Source: Rhodospirillaceae bacterium (GTDB lineage: Bacteria; Pseudomonadota; Alphaproteobacteria; MPNO01; UBA2964). Taken from it: a stretch of 47,438 nucleotides of DNA. Below are positions 18,734 to 28,828 of this stretch, piece after piece. The stretch covers positions 122,465 to 169,902 of the forward strand of contig PAPV01000002.1 of NCBI GenBank assembly GCA_002709075.1, in the 5' to 3' direction. The notes beneath the pieces are model-generated. The model worked only from the letters and a program-made list of their open reading frames with translations. It searched no databases and was not told the origin of the DNA. How positions within the stretch are numbered: the first letter of the stretch is position 1; each line of letters begins with the position of its first letter. The translations under genes and the position numbers were made by a program.

Positions 18734-19972
18734 TCATCCAAGCGGTCCAAGAAATGGTTCGCCCATAAATGAGTCGGATGCGGGCTCAATTGTCTCCGGC
18801 CAGCGCCCAGGAGTAACCTTCCGACGTTCTTCTTGAGGTCGTGTTTCTCCATTCCACCCTACTTGTTCCATGTAGAAGTATAACTGTATGAGGTGGTTAT
18901 CTGGGTCCTCTACAAAAGCAGTGTAATCAATTCCCAAGTAAACTTCTTGAGGTATGTCGTCTCTAATTGTAAAGCCGTGTTCGTCTCTAAGAAATATTAC
19001 CGCGTCGCGCAACTGACGGTAATTCGCAAGTCGTAAAGCAAATGAAAATAGAAGTGTATCCGACCTACAATGCAATATTTTTCTGAGCTTCACAGGGTAG
19101 AGGGCAAGAGAGTGATGTTCGGTGTTATTACGCATAAATATACAACGGCACCCTCGATAATCCGTCTCCTCAGTAACAGTAAAACCGAGCATGTCCCGAT
19201 AGAAAGACAGGGAGGCATCTATGTCTTCACAAAACAGCCTCACAGGTCCTATTTTGGTTATTTTGAATGGACGGCCTAATAATACTCCATCCACATTGTA
19301 TTTTTCTTCTAGAGGTTCTGTATCGCGGTACCCAGAGGCAGGGTTCGAGCCGTTTTCTAATGCATCATTCACTTCTTGATATTCAGATTTTTGTGGAAGG
19401 GAAGCTACATTTTTGAATTCACGACTGTGCATTTCCCATGGCTTAGAGTGCCCGTTCCAACCGATTTGTTCTATTCCATAATATAGTTCATTCTGAAACC
19501 AGTCGGGATCCATCAGATAGGTGTGCCAGTTTGACCCTGGCATATCACGGCCAGCTTTGGTCATATTACAACCTTTATCCATAAGCCACTCATAAGCATT
19601 AACGACTTCTTTAAGTGTGCCAACTTGCCAAGTGATTTGATTTACAGTTACTTGCTTGCGCCATCTGTCTTTCGTATCGGTTACTCCTCGAAAGAGATGA
19701 TTGTATAGTACTAGCGCATGATGATCATGACCGTACCGAAAAAAATATCCGCGTATATCGCCTAAGTGCTCAAATTCTTTTGGGACTATTTTTCCTTCTG
19801 GATATGGATCTCGAATATCAACAATTTTAAAACCTAAAAGTGAGTGATAAAAATAAAGTGCGTTTTCAACATCCGTTGCATTGACTCCGAAATGACCCAA
19901 GCGTCGTATCTTAAACGGACGTTCAATAAGCACTCCTCCTACGTTGAATTTCTTAACAAGTTTTTCTGTCAT
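18734..19972 (-). CDS. Two-domain VOC (extradiol-dioxygenase-like) protein
   Basis: 412 residues with two vicinal-oxygen-chelate domains. Domain 1 (about 22-170) has LGHFGVN (His27), DHHALVLY (His85) and NELYYG (Glu162), a full His-His-Glu metal set. Domain 2 (about 240-385) has IGPVRLFCEDID without the first His, HHSLALYP with His kept, and IQLYFYME with Gln in place of Glu. The C-terminal domain therefore probably lacks metal. In classical extradiol dioxygenases it is the second domain that is active. The gene starts 3 bases after the epimerase stop. It may cleave a ring diol or act as an isomerase. Confidence 0.82.
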   Translation of the reverse strand: MTEKLVKKFNVGGVLIERPFKIRRLGHFGVNATDVENALYFYHSLLGFKIVDIRDPYPEGKIVPKEFEHLGDIRGYFFRYGHDHHALVLYNHLFRGVTDTKDRWRKQVTVNQITWQVGTLKEVVNAYEWLMDKGCNMTKAGRDMPGSNWHTYLMDPDWFQNELYYGIEQIGWNGHSKPWEMHSREFKNVASLPQKSEYQEVNDALENGSNPASGYRDTEPLEEKYNVDGVLLGRPFKITKIGPVRLFCEDIDASLSFYRDMLGFTVTEETDYRGCRCIFMRNNTEHHSLALYPVKLRKILHCRSDTLLFSFALRLANYRQLRDAVIFLRDEHGFTIRDDIPQEVYLGIDYTAFVEDPDNHLIQLYFYMEQVGWNGETRPQEERRKVTPGRWPETIEPASDSFMGEPFLGPLG

Positions 19973-19975
19973 CAG

Positions 19976-20926
19976 TTACTTCACAAATTTTCGAAGATCA
20001 TACACATAATCCTCTATCGCTTCATCAAAGTTGTATTCTGGCAGCCAATCAAGAACTTTGCGGGCGCGGCTGCAGTCAAGTGGTAGAGCCCGATTGACGG
20101 GTTTTGTGCCCGGTACAATCTCTACTTTCAGGTTGGGAAGATGTTTTTGCGCTCCTAATACCAGATCATTAAAGCTGTGTATGACTTCATATCCTATATT
20201 GAAAACTATTTCTTTTGGTGAGTCTGCAAGCATTGCTTGATCAATTGCACGTCCAACATCTTTTGAATAAACATAAGAAAAGTCCATGGTTTGTTCTTCG
20301 GGGATTTTAGCAGTTTCGCCTTTTATTCCTGCCAATAAAAGGTCCTGAAATTTTTTTCCTCCCTCAGAGCCAGACCAAAAATGACCCACACCAAAAGTAT
20401 TTGCAAGGCGAAGCATGACAACCTTGAAATCTGCATTTATTGCGAAAGCCTCCCAAATCTTCTCTTGGGCGACCTTTGAATTGCTATATGGCGCACCAGA
20501 TCCAAGAAAATTATCTTCTTTTACTGGACCGGTTTTAATTTTTCTCCAGTCATAGGCTCCAAAAGTGCTTATATGAACTACCCGCTGAATCCCGGTAAGT
20601 CGTACCGCATTTGCGATCGAAAGTGTGCCACCAACATTTAAGTCATAGCCATAGTCAATTCTGTCACCAGCTTTCTTGCCAATAACAGAAGCGGTATGAA
20701 GTAAAGAGTCCACCTTATAATCTTTGATAATTTTTATAATTCCTGTCAGGCTTCGTACATCTTCATTTAAGAAAACATAATTTTCGGTTCTTCCCAACTG
20801 CCTTTTCAAGTATTCTTCATGACAAATTGGATCTACGAATACAACTTTTTGGCCACGGCGCAGAGCATGTTTTGCATACGAGGTGCCAATTAATCCGGCA
20901 CCTGTGATCATAGTGGTCATTTTCAA
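19976..20926 (-). CDS. NAD-dependent epimerase/dehydratase (extended SDR)
   Basis: 316 residues. The Rossmann motif is MITGAGLIGTSYAKHALRRG; the active-site YSNSK supplies Tyr and Lys, preceded by HISTFGAYD. The length and the C-terminal DWLPEYNFDEAIEDYVY pattern fit UDP-sugar epimerase-like extended SDRs. Because it sits in an operon with a VOC protein and an exporter rather than glycan genes, it may act on a catabolic intermediate. It is 20 bases from the EamA gene and 3 bases from the VOC gene. Confidence 0.85.
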   Translation of the reverse strand: MKMTTMITGAGLIGTSYAKHALRRGQKVVFVDPICHEEYLKRQLGRTENYVFLNEDVRSLTGIIKIIKDYKVDSLLHTASVIGKKAGDRIDYGYDLNVGGTLSIANAVRLTGIQRVVHISTFGAYDWRKIKTGPVKEDNFLGSGAPYSNSKVAQEKIWEAFAINADFKVVMLRLANTFGVGHFWSGSEGGKKFQDLLLAGIKGETAKIPEEQTMDFSYVYSKDVGRAIDQAMLADSPKEIVFNIGYEVIHSFNDLVLGAQKHLPNLKVEIVPGTKPVNRALPLDCSRARKVLDWLPEYNFDEAIEDYVYDLRKFVK

Positions 20927-20946
20927 CCTTTTACTCCTTTTTTTGT

Positions 20947-21861
20947 TTAGTATTTTTTACTCTCAGTTCGCAAAAGATAAAAACTGCTGCCAAAGATAAC
21001 TAATGCACCAGCATAGGACCAGAATCCTGGTATTTCCGAAAACCAAATTATCCCAATAATAAATGCGTATACAATCCGCATATAGTCAAATGGTACAACA
21101 AAGCTGGTTTCGCCGAGCCCGATACCGTGAGTAAACATAGCTTGACCCGCTATCCCAAGCGAGCCTGTGAGCACAAGAAGTATCAGCTCTGTCCAAGTTG
21201 GCATGATCCATATAAATGAGGAAGGTAGGGCAAGGTCATCCTTTAGAGCATACCCTGCAAGTCCAGGAATTAGTGCGCAAATTGTTGTGTAAAGAGCGAA
21301 GTAGAACATTATGGTGACTGTTTGCTCCGTGCGCGTTAACAATTTTACAGTCATTACAACACCGGTACCAAAAAATGTGCCTGCAACCGCGACTATCATC
21401 CAAGGATTAAATCCTGCATTAAATGGCTGTGTAATCATCAATATCCCACAAAATCCCAATAAGGTGACTACCTTCCTATTGCTTCCCACTACCTCTTTTA
21501 GAATGAGTGCAGCAAACAATATGACAAATAAAGGACGCGCGAACTGAATAGTCACCGCGTCACCAAGAGGTATGTGTATTATTGAAAAAAAGAAACATAA
21601 ATTACCCATAAATCCGAGCCCACCCCGCGCAAAATGCAATGAGTGCTTTGTGGTACATAAAGTTTTTCGAAGGCCTGCTCGCAATATAAGAGGCAGCAGT
21701 ACAACTAATCCGGAGAGGAAACGAACAAAGAGAACCTCAAACGCTGGAAGGCGTTGCCCAAGAACTTTGACAAGAGAAGCCATTAGGATGAGAAGAAATG
21801 CGCCGGTGACTACGAATAATGCACCCTTAATGTTCGACGAGAGATATAAAAACGTTTTCAA
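20947..21861 (-). CDS. EamA-family drug/metabolite transporter
   Basis: 304 residues, about ten membrane helices in two EamA repeats (LRAGLR..., then GFNPWMIVAVAGTFFGTG...). The hallmark FEVLFVRFLSGLVVLLP in helix 2 and the terminal PGFWSYAGALVIFGSSFYLLR are present. It starts with TTG after GGAG. It is first in a run of five minus-strand genes, so it may import or export their substrate. EamA proteins move amino acids, nucleosides or small organic compounds; specificity is not predictable. Confidence 0.88.
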   Translation of the reverse strand: MKTFLYLSSNIKGALFVVTGAFLLILMASLVKVLGQRLPAFEVLFVRFLSGLVVLLPLILRAGLRKTLCTTKHSLHFARGGLGFMGNLCFFFSIIHIPLGDAVTIQFARPLFVILFAALILKEVVGSNRKVVTLLGFCGILMITQPFNAGFNPWMIVAVAGTFFGTGVVMTVKLLTRTEQTVTIMFYFALYTTICALIPGLAGYALKDDLALPSSFIWIMPTWTELILLVLTGSLGIAGQAMFTHGIGLGETSFVVPFDYMRIVYAFIIGIIWFSEIPGFWSYAGALVIFGSSFYLLRTESKKY

Positions 21862-22010
21862 AGGCTATTATCTCCAGAAAGGTCCTTTTGTGTGTTTCTG
21901 AACATATGGATTAAGTATATTTTTTGAAGAAGTATTTTGTCATAATAGTTTGATTATTTATCAAATTACCCCTTTAAATTAATGTTGCTAATAACAAAGT
22001 TGGATTTCTT

Positions 22011-22802
22011 ATGGATACTAAACGGAAACTCGAAAATCGGGTAGCTCTCGTTACTGGGGGTGGGGGAGCAATAGGAGGTGCGTCAGCAAAGCTCATGGCT
22101 GCAGAGGGCGCATCCATATTAGTGGCTGATGTCCGGTTGGAGGCCGCTGAAGAAATTGCTCATGAGATAGAAGTTTCAGGTGGTCAGGCAAAACCGATAT
22201 ATCTGGATGTTGCTGAGCCAGAACAGGTCAGTGAGGTTGTTTCCAAGGCTGAAAAATACTTTGGATCTTTAAATATACTTTTAAACGTTGCTGCTGCTGT
22301 AACGCCTGATGCACCAGTTGAAAAATTGTCTTTATCTGAATGGAATCGTGCCTTTACTGTTAATCTAACGGGTCCATTTTTGATGGCAAAATATGCTATT
22401 CCCTATATGCGTGCCGCCGGAGGCGGGGTGATAGTGAATATGGCCTCACAGCTTGGAACAATTGGAGTGCCAAATAGATCAGCTTATTGTTCTACCAAGT
22501 CTGCTTTAATACATATGACCACTATTTTAGCTGCTGAGGTTGCCTGCGACAATATAAGAGTAAATTCAATTTCTCCTGGTGTGATAGAAACTCCCCGGAC
22601 TCTGAGAAGATTTGAAGGGACTGAACAATTCCAGGCAGCGCGTGGTCCTTTGCATATGTTAGGCCGAGTAGGTAAACCAGAAGAAGTCGCAAAGGCTGTT
22701 TTATTTTTGGCATCTGAGGACTCATCCTTTACTACCGCAACGGATTTGTTAGTGGACGGTGGTTATATTTATCTCAAGAGATCGGGTGATATGGGAACAT
22801 AG
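22011..22802 (+). CDS. Short-chain dehydrogenase/reductase
   Basis: 263 residues, classical SDR. The cofactor motif is VTGGGGAIGGASAKLMA, the structural NVAAA replaces the usual NNAG, a Ser lies in NMASQLGTIG, and YCSTK is the catalytic Tyr-x-x-x-Lys. The C-terminal FLASEDSSFTTATDLLVDGGY is typical. An acidic residue after the second strand (VADVRLE) suggests NAD rather than NADP. It is divergent from the EamA operon at 21861 with about 150 bases between. Confidence 0.88.
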   Translation: MDTKRKLENRVALVTGGGGAIGGASAKLMAAEGASILVADVRLEAAEEIAHEIEVSGGQAKPIYLDVAEPEQVSEVVSKAEKYFGSLNILLNVAAAVTPDAPVEKLSLSEWNRAFTVNLTGPFLMAKYAIPYMRAAGGGVIVNMASQLGTIGVPNRSAYCSTKSALIHMTTILAAEVACDNIRVNSISPGVIETPRTLRRFEGTEQFQAARGPLHMLGRVGKPEEVAKAVLFLASEDSSFTTATDLLVDGGYIYLKRSGDMGT

Positions 22803-22952
22803 GAACATTATCTGAAAGTTGCATCAGAAATTGGGACGGCCGATGCCCACGTTTTGCTTCAAGATATACTCAGTTTTCTTTTATGTATCATTTTATATTG
22901 AATTTTGAATTGTGCCCTTGCCCCTGGATGCCACCGGTGCTACTTCCAGTGG

Positions 22953-23975
22953 ATGACTGGAATAAAACACTCCAATGGATATAAGATAGATGATGTTCTG
23001 CCCACTCCTGAACCTGAAATGGTGGGGCCATCTATCGCACCGCAATCCGTTAAAATTAATTTGGAGACAATTCTTTCGGCGGTTAGACCAATTAAATCAA
23101 ATATACCCGTCGATTGTTATTCTGCAGCCACCCTCGGAACACACCGGGAGGGAAATGCTGTACTAATTGATAAAGAAGGGCTTTTTCTTACAATTGGTTA
23201 TCTTTTAGTAGAAGCCACCGATATTTTGATTGGTGGTTTAGAAGAAAAGGTATTGCATGCGCAAGCAGTTGGTTATGACCATGAAACGGGATTTGGATTG
23301 CTTAGGTCTGTTGAAAGACCAGACTTTGCCCCCATGCAGCTTGCATCGGATGCAGACCATTTAGTTTCGGAAAAAAAAGTAATAGTAGCAGCGCATGGTG
23401 GTGTGCGACGAGCATTAGACGCTAGAATTGCAGATAGGCGGCTTTTTGCTGGTTCTTGGGAGTACATGCTGGAGTCAGCTATTTTCACCGCTCCGTTACA
23501 TCCTTCTTGGAGCGGAGCAGCATTGATAGATCCTGAGACTGGCTTTCTTTGTGGTATTGGATCCCTATTTATTCAAGGTCCCGGTGAGAATGATAAAAAT
23601 GAGCAGGGAAATATGTTCGTTCCAATAGAATTACTTAGTCCCATACTTAACGATATGATTGAATCTGGCAGACGTATTGGACCTTCTCGCCCATGGCTAG
23701 GAATGCATCTAACCGAAGCAATGGGACATCTTGTTGTATCAAGTGTTTTCGATAATGGGCCTGCAGACCGTGCGGATATTCGGCCAGGGGATGTAATAGA
23801 TCATATCGAAGATCAATTTGTAGACACTTTGGAATTGTATTATCGTAATCTTTGGTCAACGGGGGAAGCGGGCGCTTCTGTGAAACTTGGCATAATCCGC
23901 GGTACATCTGGATCAGATATCTTTGTCCGTTCAGGTAATCGCCATGATTTTTATAAGTTACCTCAAAAACATTAA
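22953..23975 (+). CDS. HtrA-like protein with PDZ domain, probably inactive
   Basis: 340 residues from the ATG at 22953; a TTG at 22905 in the same frame is possible. It has a trypsin-like core followed by a PDZ domain (about 250-325; WLGMHLTEAMGHLVVSSVFDNGPADRADIRPGDVI). Alignment to HtrA by eye: the catalytic His in the usual TxNHV is Tyr83 (LTIGYLL), Asp in DxxTDLA is Gly113 (DHETGFG), and Ser is kept as Ser187 (PSWSGAALID). Two of three catalytic residues are missing. No signal peptide is visible. It may be a binding or scaffold protein. It is about 150 bases downstream of the SDR gene on the same strand. Confidence 0.7.
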   Translation: MTGIKHSNGYKIDDVLPTPEPEMVGPSIAPQSVKINLETILSAVRPIKSNIPVDCYSAATLGTHREGNAVLIDKEGLFLTIGYLLVEATDILIGGLEEKVLHAQAVGYDHETGFGLLRSVERPDFAPMQLASDADHLVSEKKVIVAAHGGVRRALDARIADRRLFAGSWEYMLESAIFTAPLHPSWSGAALIDPETGFLCGIGSLFIQGPGENDKNEQGNMFVPIELLSPILNDMIESGRRIGPSRPWLGMHLTEAMGHLVVSSVFDNGPADRADIRPGDVIDHIEDQFVDTLELYYRNLWSTGEAGASVKLGIIRGTSGSDIFVRSGNRHDFYKLPQKH

Positions 23976-24096
23976 AAGGCCTACTTCTTTATATACTGGG
24001 TGTTAACACTAGATTAAAGCCATCTTCGCATTATTATTTCAAGCTTCTTAACAACTGATTTAAGCTAAACTTTTTTAGGTGAGTTTATTCCAATGT

Positions 24097-25221
24097 TTAG
24101 TTGGGCAATTCCCACTCCGCTAAAACTGTCGGATCCGTCTCCTTTCGAACATATCCATATCTGAGTTTTTTAAAATCAGATTGTTTTAACAATCTATGCA
24201 GTGTCCAAACAGCAGCCCCTCTTACTGAGGGGCAAGGATCTGTAACTAGTAATTTCACCTTTTCTATATGTGTTTTTTCACCGCTATTCCCGATAGCGAT
24301 TAATACATTTCTAATGAAACGATCTCTGCCGAGTCGTTTTATTGGTGATCCTGAAAAAATCTCCCTAAAACTTGCATCATCAAGTTCTACAAGATCCGCA
24401 AGATGCGGCCACATTTTCTCTACATGTGGATTCAGTTCATCCAACTTGTGTGTTTGAGCGAAACGATTCCACGGACAAACCGATAGACAGTCATCGCACC
24501 CATAGATTCGGTTCCCTATGGCTTCACGAAACTCATGCGGAATCGGACCAGAGTGCTCAATAGTAAGGTAGGATATACAGCGTCTTGCATCTAATTTGTA
24601 GGGTTCAGGAAAGGCATTGGTCGGACATGTATCGATACAACTGGTGCAGGAACCGCAATGATCTGGTGCTGCTGTATCTGGCTCCAGTTTGAGTGTTGTA
24701 AAAATTTCCCCTAAAAAAATCCAAGAGCCAAAGTGGCGAGAAACCAGATTTGTATGCTTTCCTTGCCAACCCAAGCCTGCGGCTCTAGCGATTGGTTTTT
24801 CCATAACCGGCGCTGTATCAACAAAAAGTTTTACATCTGCTTTATAAAGATGATGTATCTCATGTGCTAGAATACGTAATCTTTTCTTGATAATCTTGTG
24901 GTAATCGCGGCCTTGTGCATATACTGATATAGATCCTCGGTTCTTTTCCGTTAATGCATCTAATGGATTATGCTTAGGACCGTAATTTAATGCAACTGCA
25001 ATTATGGAATTCGCTTCCGGCCATAAATTTCGTGGTTTTTTCCGTTGGGATGAACGGCTCTCTAACCAACCCATGTCACCGTGCCATCCCTTTTTTAAAA
25101 AGTTTGCCAGATGTTTGCCCGCGCTTCCCCCCATTTCTGCAGGAGCAAAGCCTACCGCATCAAAACCAAGCTCCAATGCTCGATTTCGAATTTTAGATTT
25201 TGGTTCAGTAGCGAAAGACAT
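24097..25221 (-). CDS. queG: Epoxyqueuosine reductase
   Basis: Cobalamin- and iron-sulfur-dependent enzyme making the last step to queuosine in tRNA. It has 374 residues. Two 4Fe-4S clusters are clear: CGSCTSCIDTCPTNAF and CDDCLSVCPWNRF. The N-terminal domain contains the usual GFAPAE, KKGWHGDMGWL and FVDTAPVMEK motifs, and a C-terminal HEAT-like part (LVTDPCPSVRGAAVWTL) follows. It sits upstream in orientation of nothing else on this strand, next to tgt and queA of the same pathway. Confidence 0.95.
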   Translation of the reverse strand: MSFATEPKSKIRNRALELGFDAVGFAPAEMGGSAGKHLANFLKKGWHGDMGWLESRSSQRKKPRNLWPEANSIIAVALNYGPKHNPLDALTEKNRGSISVYAQGRDYHKIIKKRLRILAHEIHHLYKADVKLFVDTAPVMEKPIARAAGLGWQGKHTNLVSRHFGSWIFLGEIFTTLKLEPDTAAPDHCGSCTSCIDTCPTNAFPEPYKLDARRCISYLTIEHSGPIPHEFREAIGNRIYGCDDCLSVCPWNRFAQTHKLDELNPHVEKMWPHLADLVELDDASFREIFSGSPIKRLGRDRFIRNVLIAIGNSGEKTHIEKVKLLVTDPCPSVRGAAVWTLHRLLKQSDFKKLRYGYVRKETDPTVLAEWELPN

Positions 25222-25455
25222 CTATTGTAATGTTACCTCTGTGTGCAAGATTAATAATGATTTTTCTTTTCCCAAGTGTTCCGATGTAAAAATCAATAAT
25301 TATATCCGTTAAACCGGGTGGGTGAAGTAGCAGTTAATTTTTGGCAGCGTTAAAATGCCTGTGATCTTAGTGGGGTCGAAATTTTTTATTTCCTGTGAAG
25401 CTTTACAATGTTTTTATGAATTATCGTTCAAACTATGCCAAACCAAGATTGTTCT

Positions 25456-26601
25456 TTATTGTAATTCTAATGCTCTGCTCGGGCCCTCTTTGTACTCAGC
25501 GTTAAAGTCGTTTTGAAATTTTAGAAAAGATCCTTTTTCGATTGCAGTTCTTAATTTTGACATTAACCTTTGATAAAAATACAAATTGTGGTTGGTCAAT
25601 AGCATTCCCGCAAGCATCTCCCGTGCTTTTACGAGGTGATGCAAATATGCTCTGCTAAACCCGTTGCATACTGGACATTCGCACAAAATATCAAGAGGCC
25701 TTGCGTCATCAGCATGTATTGCATTACGAAGGTTTAGCACGCCGCCACGAACGAATGCTTGAGCAGTTCTACCTGATCGCGTAGGCATTACACAATCAAA
25801 CATGTCTACCCCAAGGCTAACGGCTTTAACTATATCCTCAGGCTTGCCTACACCCATAAGATAGTGGGGTTTGTCTGTTGGTAGAAGAGGAATTGTGTAT
25901 TCTAATACTTCTAGCATACATTTCTGTCCCTCTCCCACAGCTAGTCCGCCGATTGCGTAGCCATCAAAATCCATTCCAATTAAAATTTGTGCCGAACATT
26001 TTCGCAAATCAGGGTATACGCCACCCTGTACTATACCAAACAATGCATATCCAGGACGCTGATTGAATACCTTTTGAGATCGTGCAGCCCAACGCATTGA
26101 GAGTTTCATTGACTCTTCGGCTTTTTGTTCGGAAATTGGCCAGCCGGTACATTCGTCAAGTACCATACTAATATCCGAATTAAGCAACGTTTGAATTTCT
26201 ATCGATCTTTCTGGCGAAAGTGTCACTTGCGCTCCATCAAGATGTGAACGAAAAGTAACCCCTTGTTCTGTAAGTTTTCGGCGTTCGGATAACGAAAATA
26301 CCTGATAACCGCCTGAGTCAGTTAAAATTGGTTTCGACCAATTCATAAATTTGTGCAGTCCACCCAATGAGGCCACGCGTTCAGCGCTTGGTCTTAACAT
26401 TAAATGGTAGGTGTTTCCCAAAATTATTTCTGCGCCCGTTGCCTCAACGTCTTTTGGTGTCATCGCTTTGACCGTGCCGGCCGTTCCGACAGGCATAAAT
26501 GTTGGCGTTTCAATTACTCCATGGGCACAGGTAATTTTTCCACGTCTTGCTCTACCGTCATTTGAAAGAAGATTAAATGAAAATTGAGGTGCTTGGCTCA
26601 T
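25456..26601 (-). CDS. tgt: Queuine/preQ1 tRNA-ribosyltransferase
   Basis: Exchanges guanine-34 of Asp, Asn, His and Tyr tRNAs for preQ1. It has 381 residues. Visible: [10 protein letters not shown] with the catalytic-pocket Asp, [29 protein letters not shown] with the nucleophilic Asp, and the zinc site CECPVC...[19 protein letters not shown]. It overlaps queA by 4 bases (ATGA), so the two are translationally coupled. Confidence 0.96.
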   Translation of the reverse strand: MSQAPQFSFNLLSNDGRARRGKITCAHGVIETPTFMPVGTAGTVKAMTPKDVEATGAEIILGNTYHLMLRPSAERVASLGGLHKFMNWSKPILTDSGGYQVFSLSERRKLTEQGVTFRSHLDGAQVTLSPERSIEIQTLLNSDISMVLDECTGWPISEQKAEESMKLSMRWAARSQKVFNQRPGYALFGIVQGGVYPDLRKCSAQILIGMDFDGYAIGGLAVGEGQKCMLEVLEYTIPLLPTDKPHYLMGVGKPEDIVKAVSLGVDMFDCVMPTRSGRTAQAFVRGGVLNLRNAIHADDARPLDILCECPVCNGFSRAYLHHLVKAREMLAGMLLTNHNLYFYQRLMSKLRTAIEKGSFLKFQNDFNAEYKEGPSRALELQ

Positions 26602-27626
26602 CTGTTTGCTCTCTCTAAAAGACAGGCATCACCATATGAATAAAATCGATATCCCTTATTTATTGCATGCTGATAAGCAACTTTTATTTTTTCCAGTCCA
26701 GAAAACGCAGAAACCAACATCAAAAGTGTTGAGCGGGGGAGATGAAAATTAGTTTGCAAAAGATCAACCGCGCGAAATTGAAAGCCAGGTGTAATAAAAA
26801 TATCTGTAGTTCCCTCGAAGGGTAAAATTTCACCTGTTTCATTTGTGGCACTCTCTAAAAGTCGAAGAACTGTTGTGCCAGCCGCAATAATTCGCCCGCC
26901 ATTTTTCTTGTTTTCGTTAATGCGGCCCGCGGTCCTCTTATCAATCTTGCCCCACTCCGAATGCATCACGTGTTTATGTATATGATCAACTTTCACAGGT
27001 AAATAAGTGCCAGCGCCAACATGAAGTGTGAGTTTTTCAATTTTTATACCCAAACGCTGCAACTCAACTAAAAGTTCAGGGGTATAATGCAGACCCGCCG
27101 TAGGGGCTGCTACGGCTCCTGGTTGATTGGCGTAGACTGTTTGATAATTTACAACGTCTGTATCGTGTGTGATATTTTCTCGTTTAATATAAGGTGGTAG
27201 CGGCAGTTTTCCATAGCATTTGAGCCCCTCTGCTGTTCTAATTCCCTTGAAGTCAATTCCAATCTCGCCTCCATCAAATTTAGAGGAAACAATCGCAGAG
27301 AAATTTTTCCCAAAATAGACCTCATCACCTAATTTTAATTTTTTAGCGGGTCGTGCAAATGCTAGCCATTTTCGCTCTGATCTTTGCATGTGCAGTGTAA
27401 TTTCAATTTTGGCATCATTGAGTTGGCCGCGCAAACGAGCAGGAATAACCTTAGTGTCATTAAGCACCAGGGTATCTCCCGGGAGTAATAATTTTGGCAA
27501 ATGACAAAACAGGTGGTCCGTCAGGGTGTTGTTAACAACTAGTAATCTACTTGCGTCTCTTGGTGTCTTAGGCTCTTGCGCAATATTTTTCTTTGGGAGG
27601 TGAAAATCGAAATCACTCGTAAGCAT
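26598..27626 (-). CDS. queA: S-adenosylmethionine:tRNA ribosyltransferase-isomerase
   Basis: Transfers the ribosyl part of SAM to preQ1-tRNA, giving epoxyqueuosine. It has 342 residues from the ATG at 27626, which gives the family start [10 protein letters not shown]; ATGs at 27638 and 27704 are possible but add non-family residues. Motifs include [42 protein letters not shown] and THLxVGAGTY-like [14 protein letters not shown]. It is first in the queA-tgt pair. Confidence 0.95.
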   Translation of the reverse strand: MLTSDFDFHLPKKNIAQEPKTPRDASRLLVVNNTLTDHLFCHLPKLLLPGDTLVLNDTKVIPARLRGQLNDAKIEITLHMQRSERKWLAFARPAKKLKLGDEVYFGKNFSAIVSSKFDGGEIGIDFKGIRTAEGLKCYGKLPLPPYIKRENITHDTDVVNYQTVYANQPGAVAAPTAGLHYTPELLVELQRLGIKIEKLTLHVGAGTYLPVKVDHIHKHVMHSEWGKIDKRTAGRINENKKNGGRIIAAGTTVLRLLESATNETGEILPFEGTTDIFITPGFQFRAVDLLQTNFHLPRSTLLMLVSAFSGLEKIKVAYQHAINKGYRFYSYGDACLLERANR

Positions 27627-27960
27627 TCCATTCACCATAGAATTTTGGTCTCTCTGATGGAAAGGAAATTGATTTTCTATTTTGCGGTTTTGATGTGAGT
27701 TCAATCATTTTTTAAGGTTTCCGAGACTTGTGTTTTCACCCTCTCAATATTTCTTTTTTCGAAAAATTAATAGTCGATTTTGAACATAATTTTTCATCAA
27801 ATAAAATTATGATTTCTTAGTCAATTCAAAAAAAATACATTAATTATTCGTTTCGTATATAACCCGGAGTAGATTTATCCTTTTATATGTATATTCCTTT
27901 TTATCGTTAAGTGGCTGTTTGCAATTAAAGGAAAAACCTCATCCCAGAGTTGTTGCGCGA

Positions 27961-28671
27961 TTATGGTTTGTAACCACCAAATAAATGTAAAGAGTTTCCA
28001 TTGTGGCAGAGCCAATTTCGCGCTTCGTGTGCAGAGTGTGTGAGGGTTTTTACAATTGCCCAGAAATCCGATGAGTGGTTCATAAAAGCTAAATGTGCAA
28101 CTTCATGCGCAGCTAAATAATCAGAAACAAAGTCGGGTGCCATGATTAAACGCCATGAAAAATTGAGATTTCCATTTGAGGAGCAACTTCCCCATCTAGT
28201 CTTAGTGTCGCGCACTGTTATCCGATTGATTGATTTTCCGAGGATTGAGGCTTTTTCATAGGATAATTGTGTGAACCTTTTTTTTCCATGATTTTTAATC
28301 CAGTCAGTTACGACGTAATTAATATTCCGGTTTTTCGTAGAAACAATCAACCGATTGCAAAGCAGATTAATTTCCTTTACTCCTTTGCACTTTGTTTCAA
28401 TTAATAATGTCCGTCCCCTGAATGGGAACTCAAGCCCATCTGCGAAAGGTTTCCAAGTACCCAGTTTGGTTTGTTTCTTAATTAGCCATTCTTCATTCTT
28501 AATAACGAAGTTTCTTGCGGCCCACATGGGTGTTCCATCTGGAACCACAAGTTCAAGAAATCCATATCCGGGTACAAGACGCAAGGAAATTCTTCTGGCA
28601 CGTCTGCTAGAGCGAAATAACAGTTGTATCGCATTGCCATTATTTAGACGTATTTTTTTGAGACTATGCAT
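27961..28671 (-). CDS. YgjP/SprT-like zinc metallopeptidase (DUF45)
   Basis: 236 residues. The zinc motif HEVAH lies in YLAAHEVAHLAFMNHSSDFW, with a further His or acidic ligand downstream; TRWGSCSSNGNLNFSWRL is the highly conserved segment before it. The N-terminal part (RRARRISLRLVPGYGFLELVVP) is the usual beta region. These M48-related proteins occur in most alphaproteobacteria and the substrate is not established. It stands alone, with about 255 bases between its stop and queA. Confidence 0.88.
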   Translation of the reverse strand: MHSLKKIRLNNGNAIQLLFRSSRRARRISLRLVPGYGFLELVVPDGTPMWAARNFVIKNEEWLIKKQTKLGTWKPFADGLEFPFRGRTLLIETKCKGVKEINLLCNRLIVSTKNRNINYVVTDWIKNHGKKRFTQLSYEKASILGKSINRITVRDTKTRWGSCSSNGNLNFSWRLIMAPDFVSDYLAAHEVAHLAFMNHSSDFWAIVKTLTHSAHEARNWLCHNGNSLHLFGGYKP

Positions 28672-28828
28672 CTAGAAAAAAATTAGATTGTGCAATCATA
28701 AAAGAAGATTTCTAAATCTTGTAAAAACGACGTTCATACGAAAAACTTTTTATTTATTTAGAAGAAGTGGGGATCATTTCCGAGATTTTAATTTTTACAC
28801 TTAGTTTTGTCTCTCTGGAAGATTTTAT

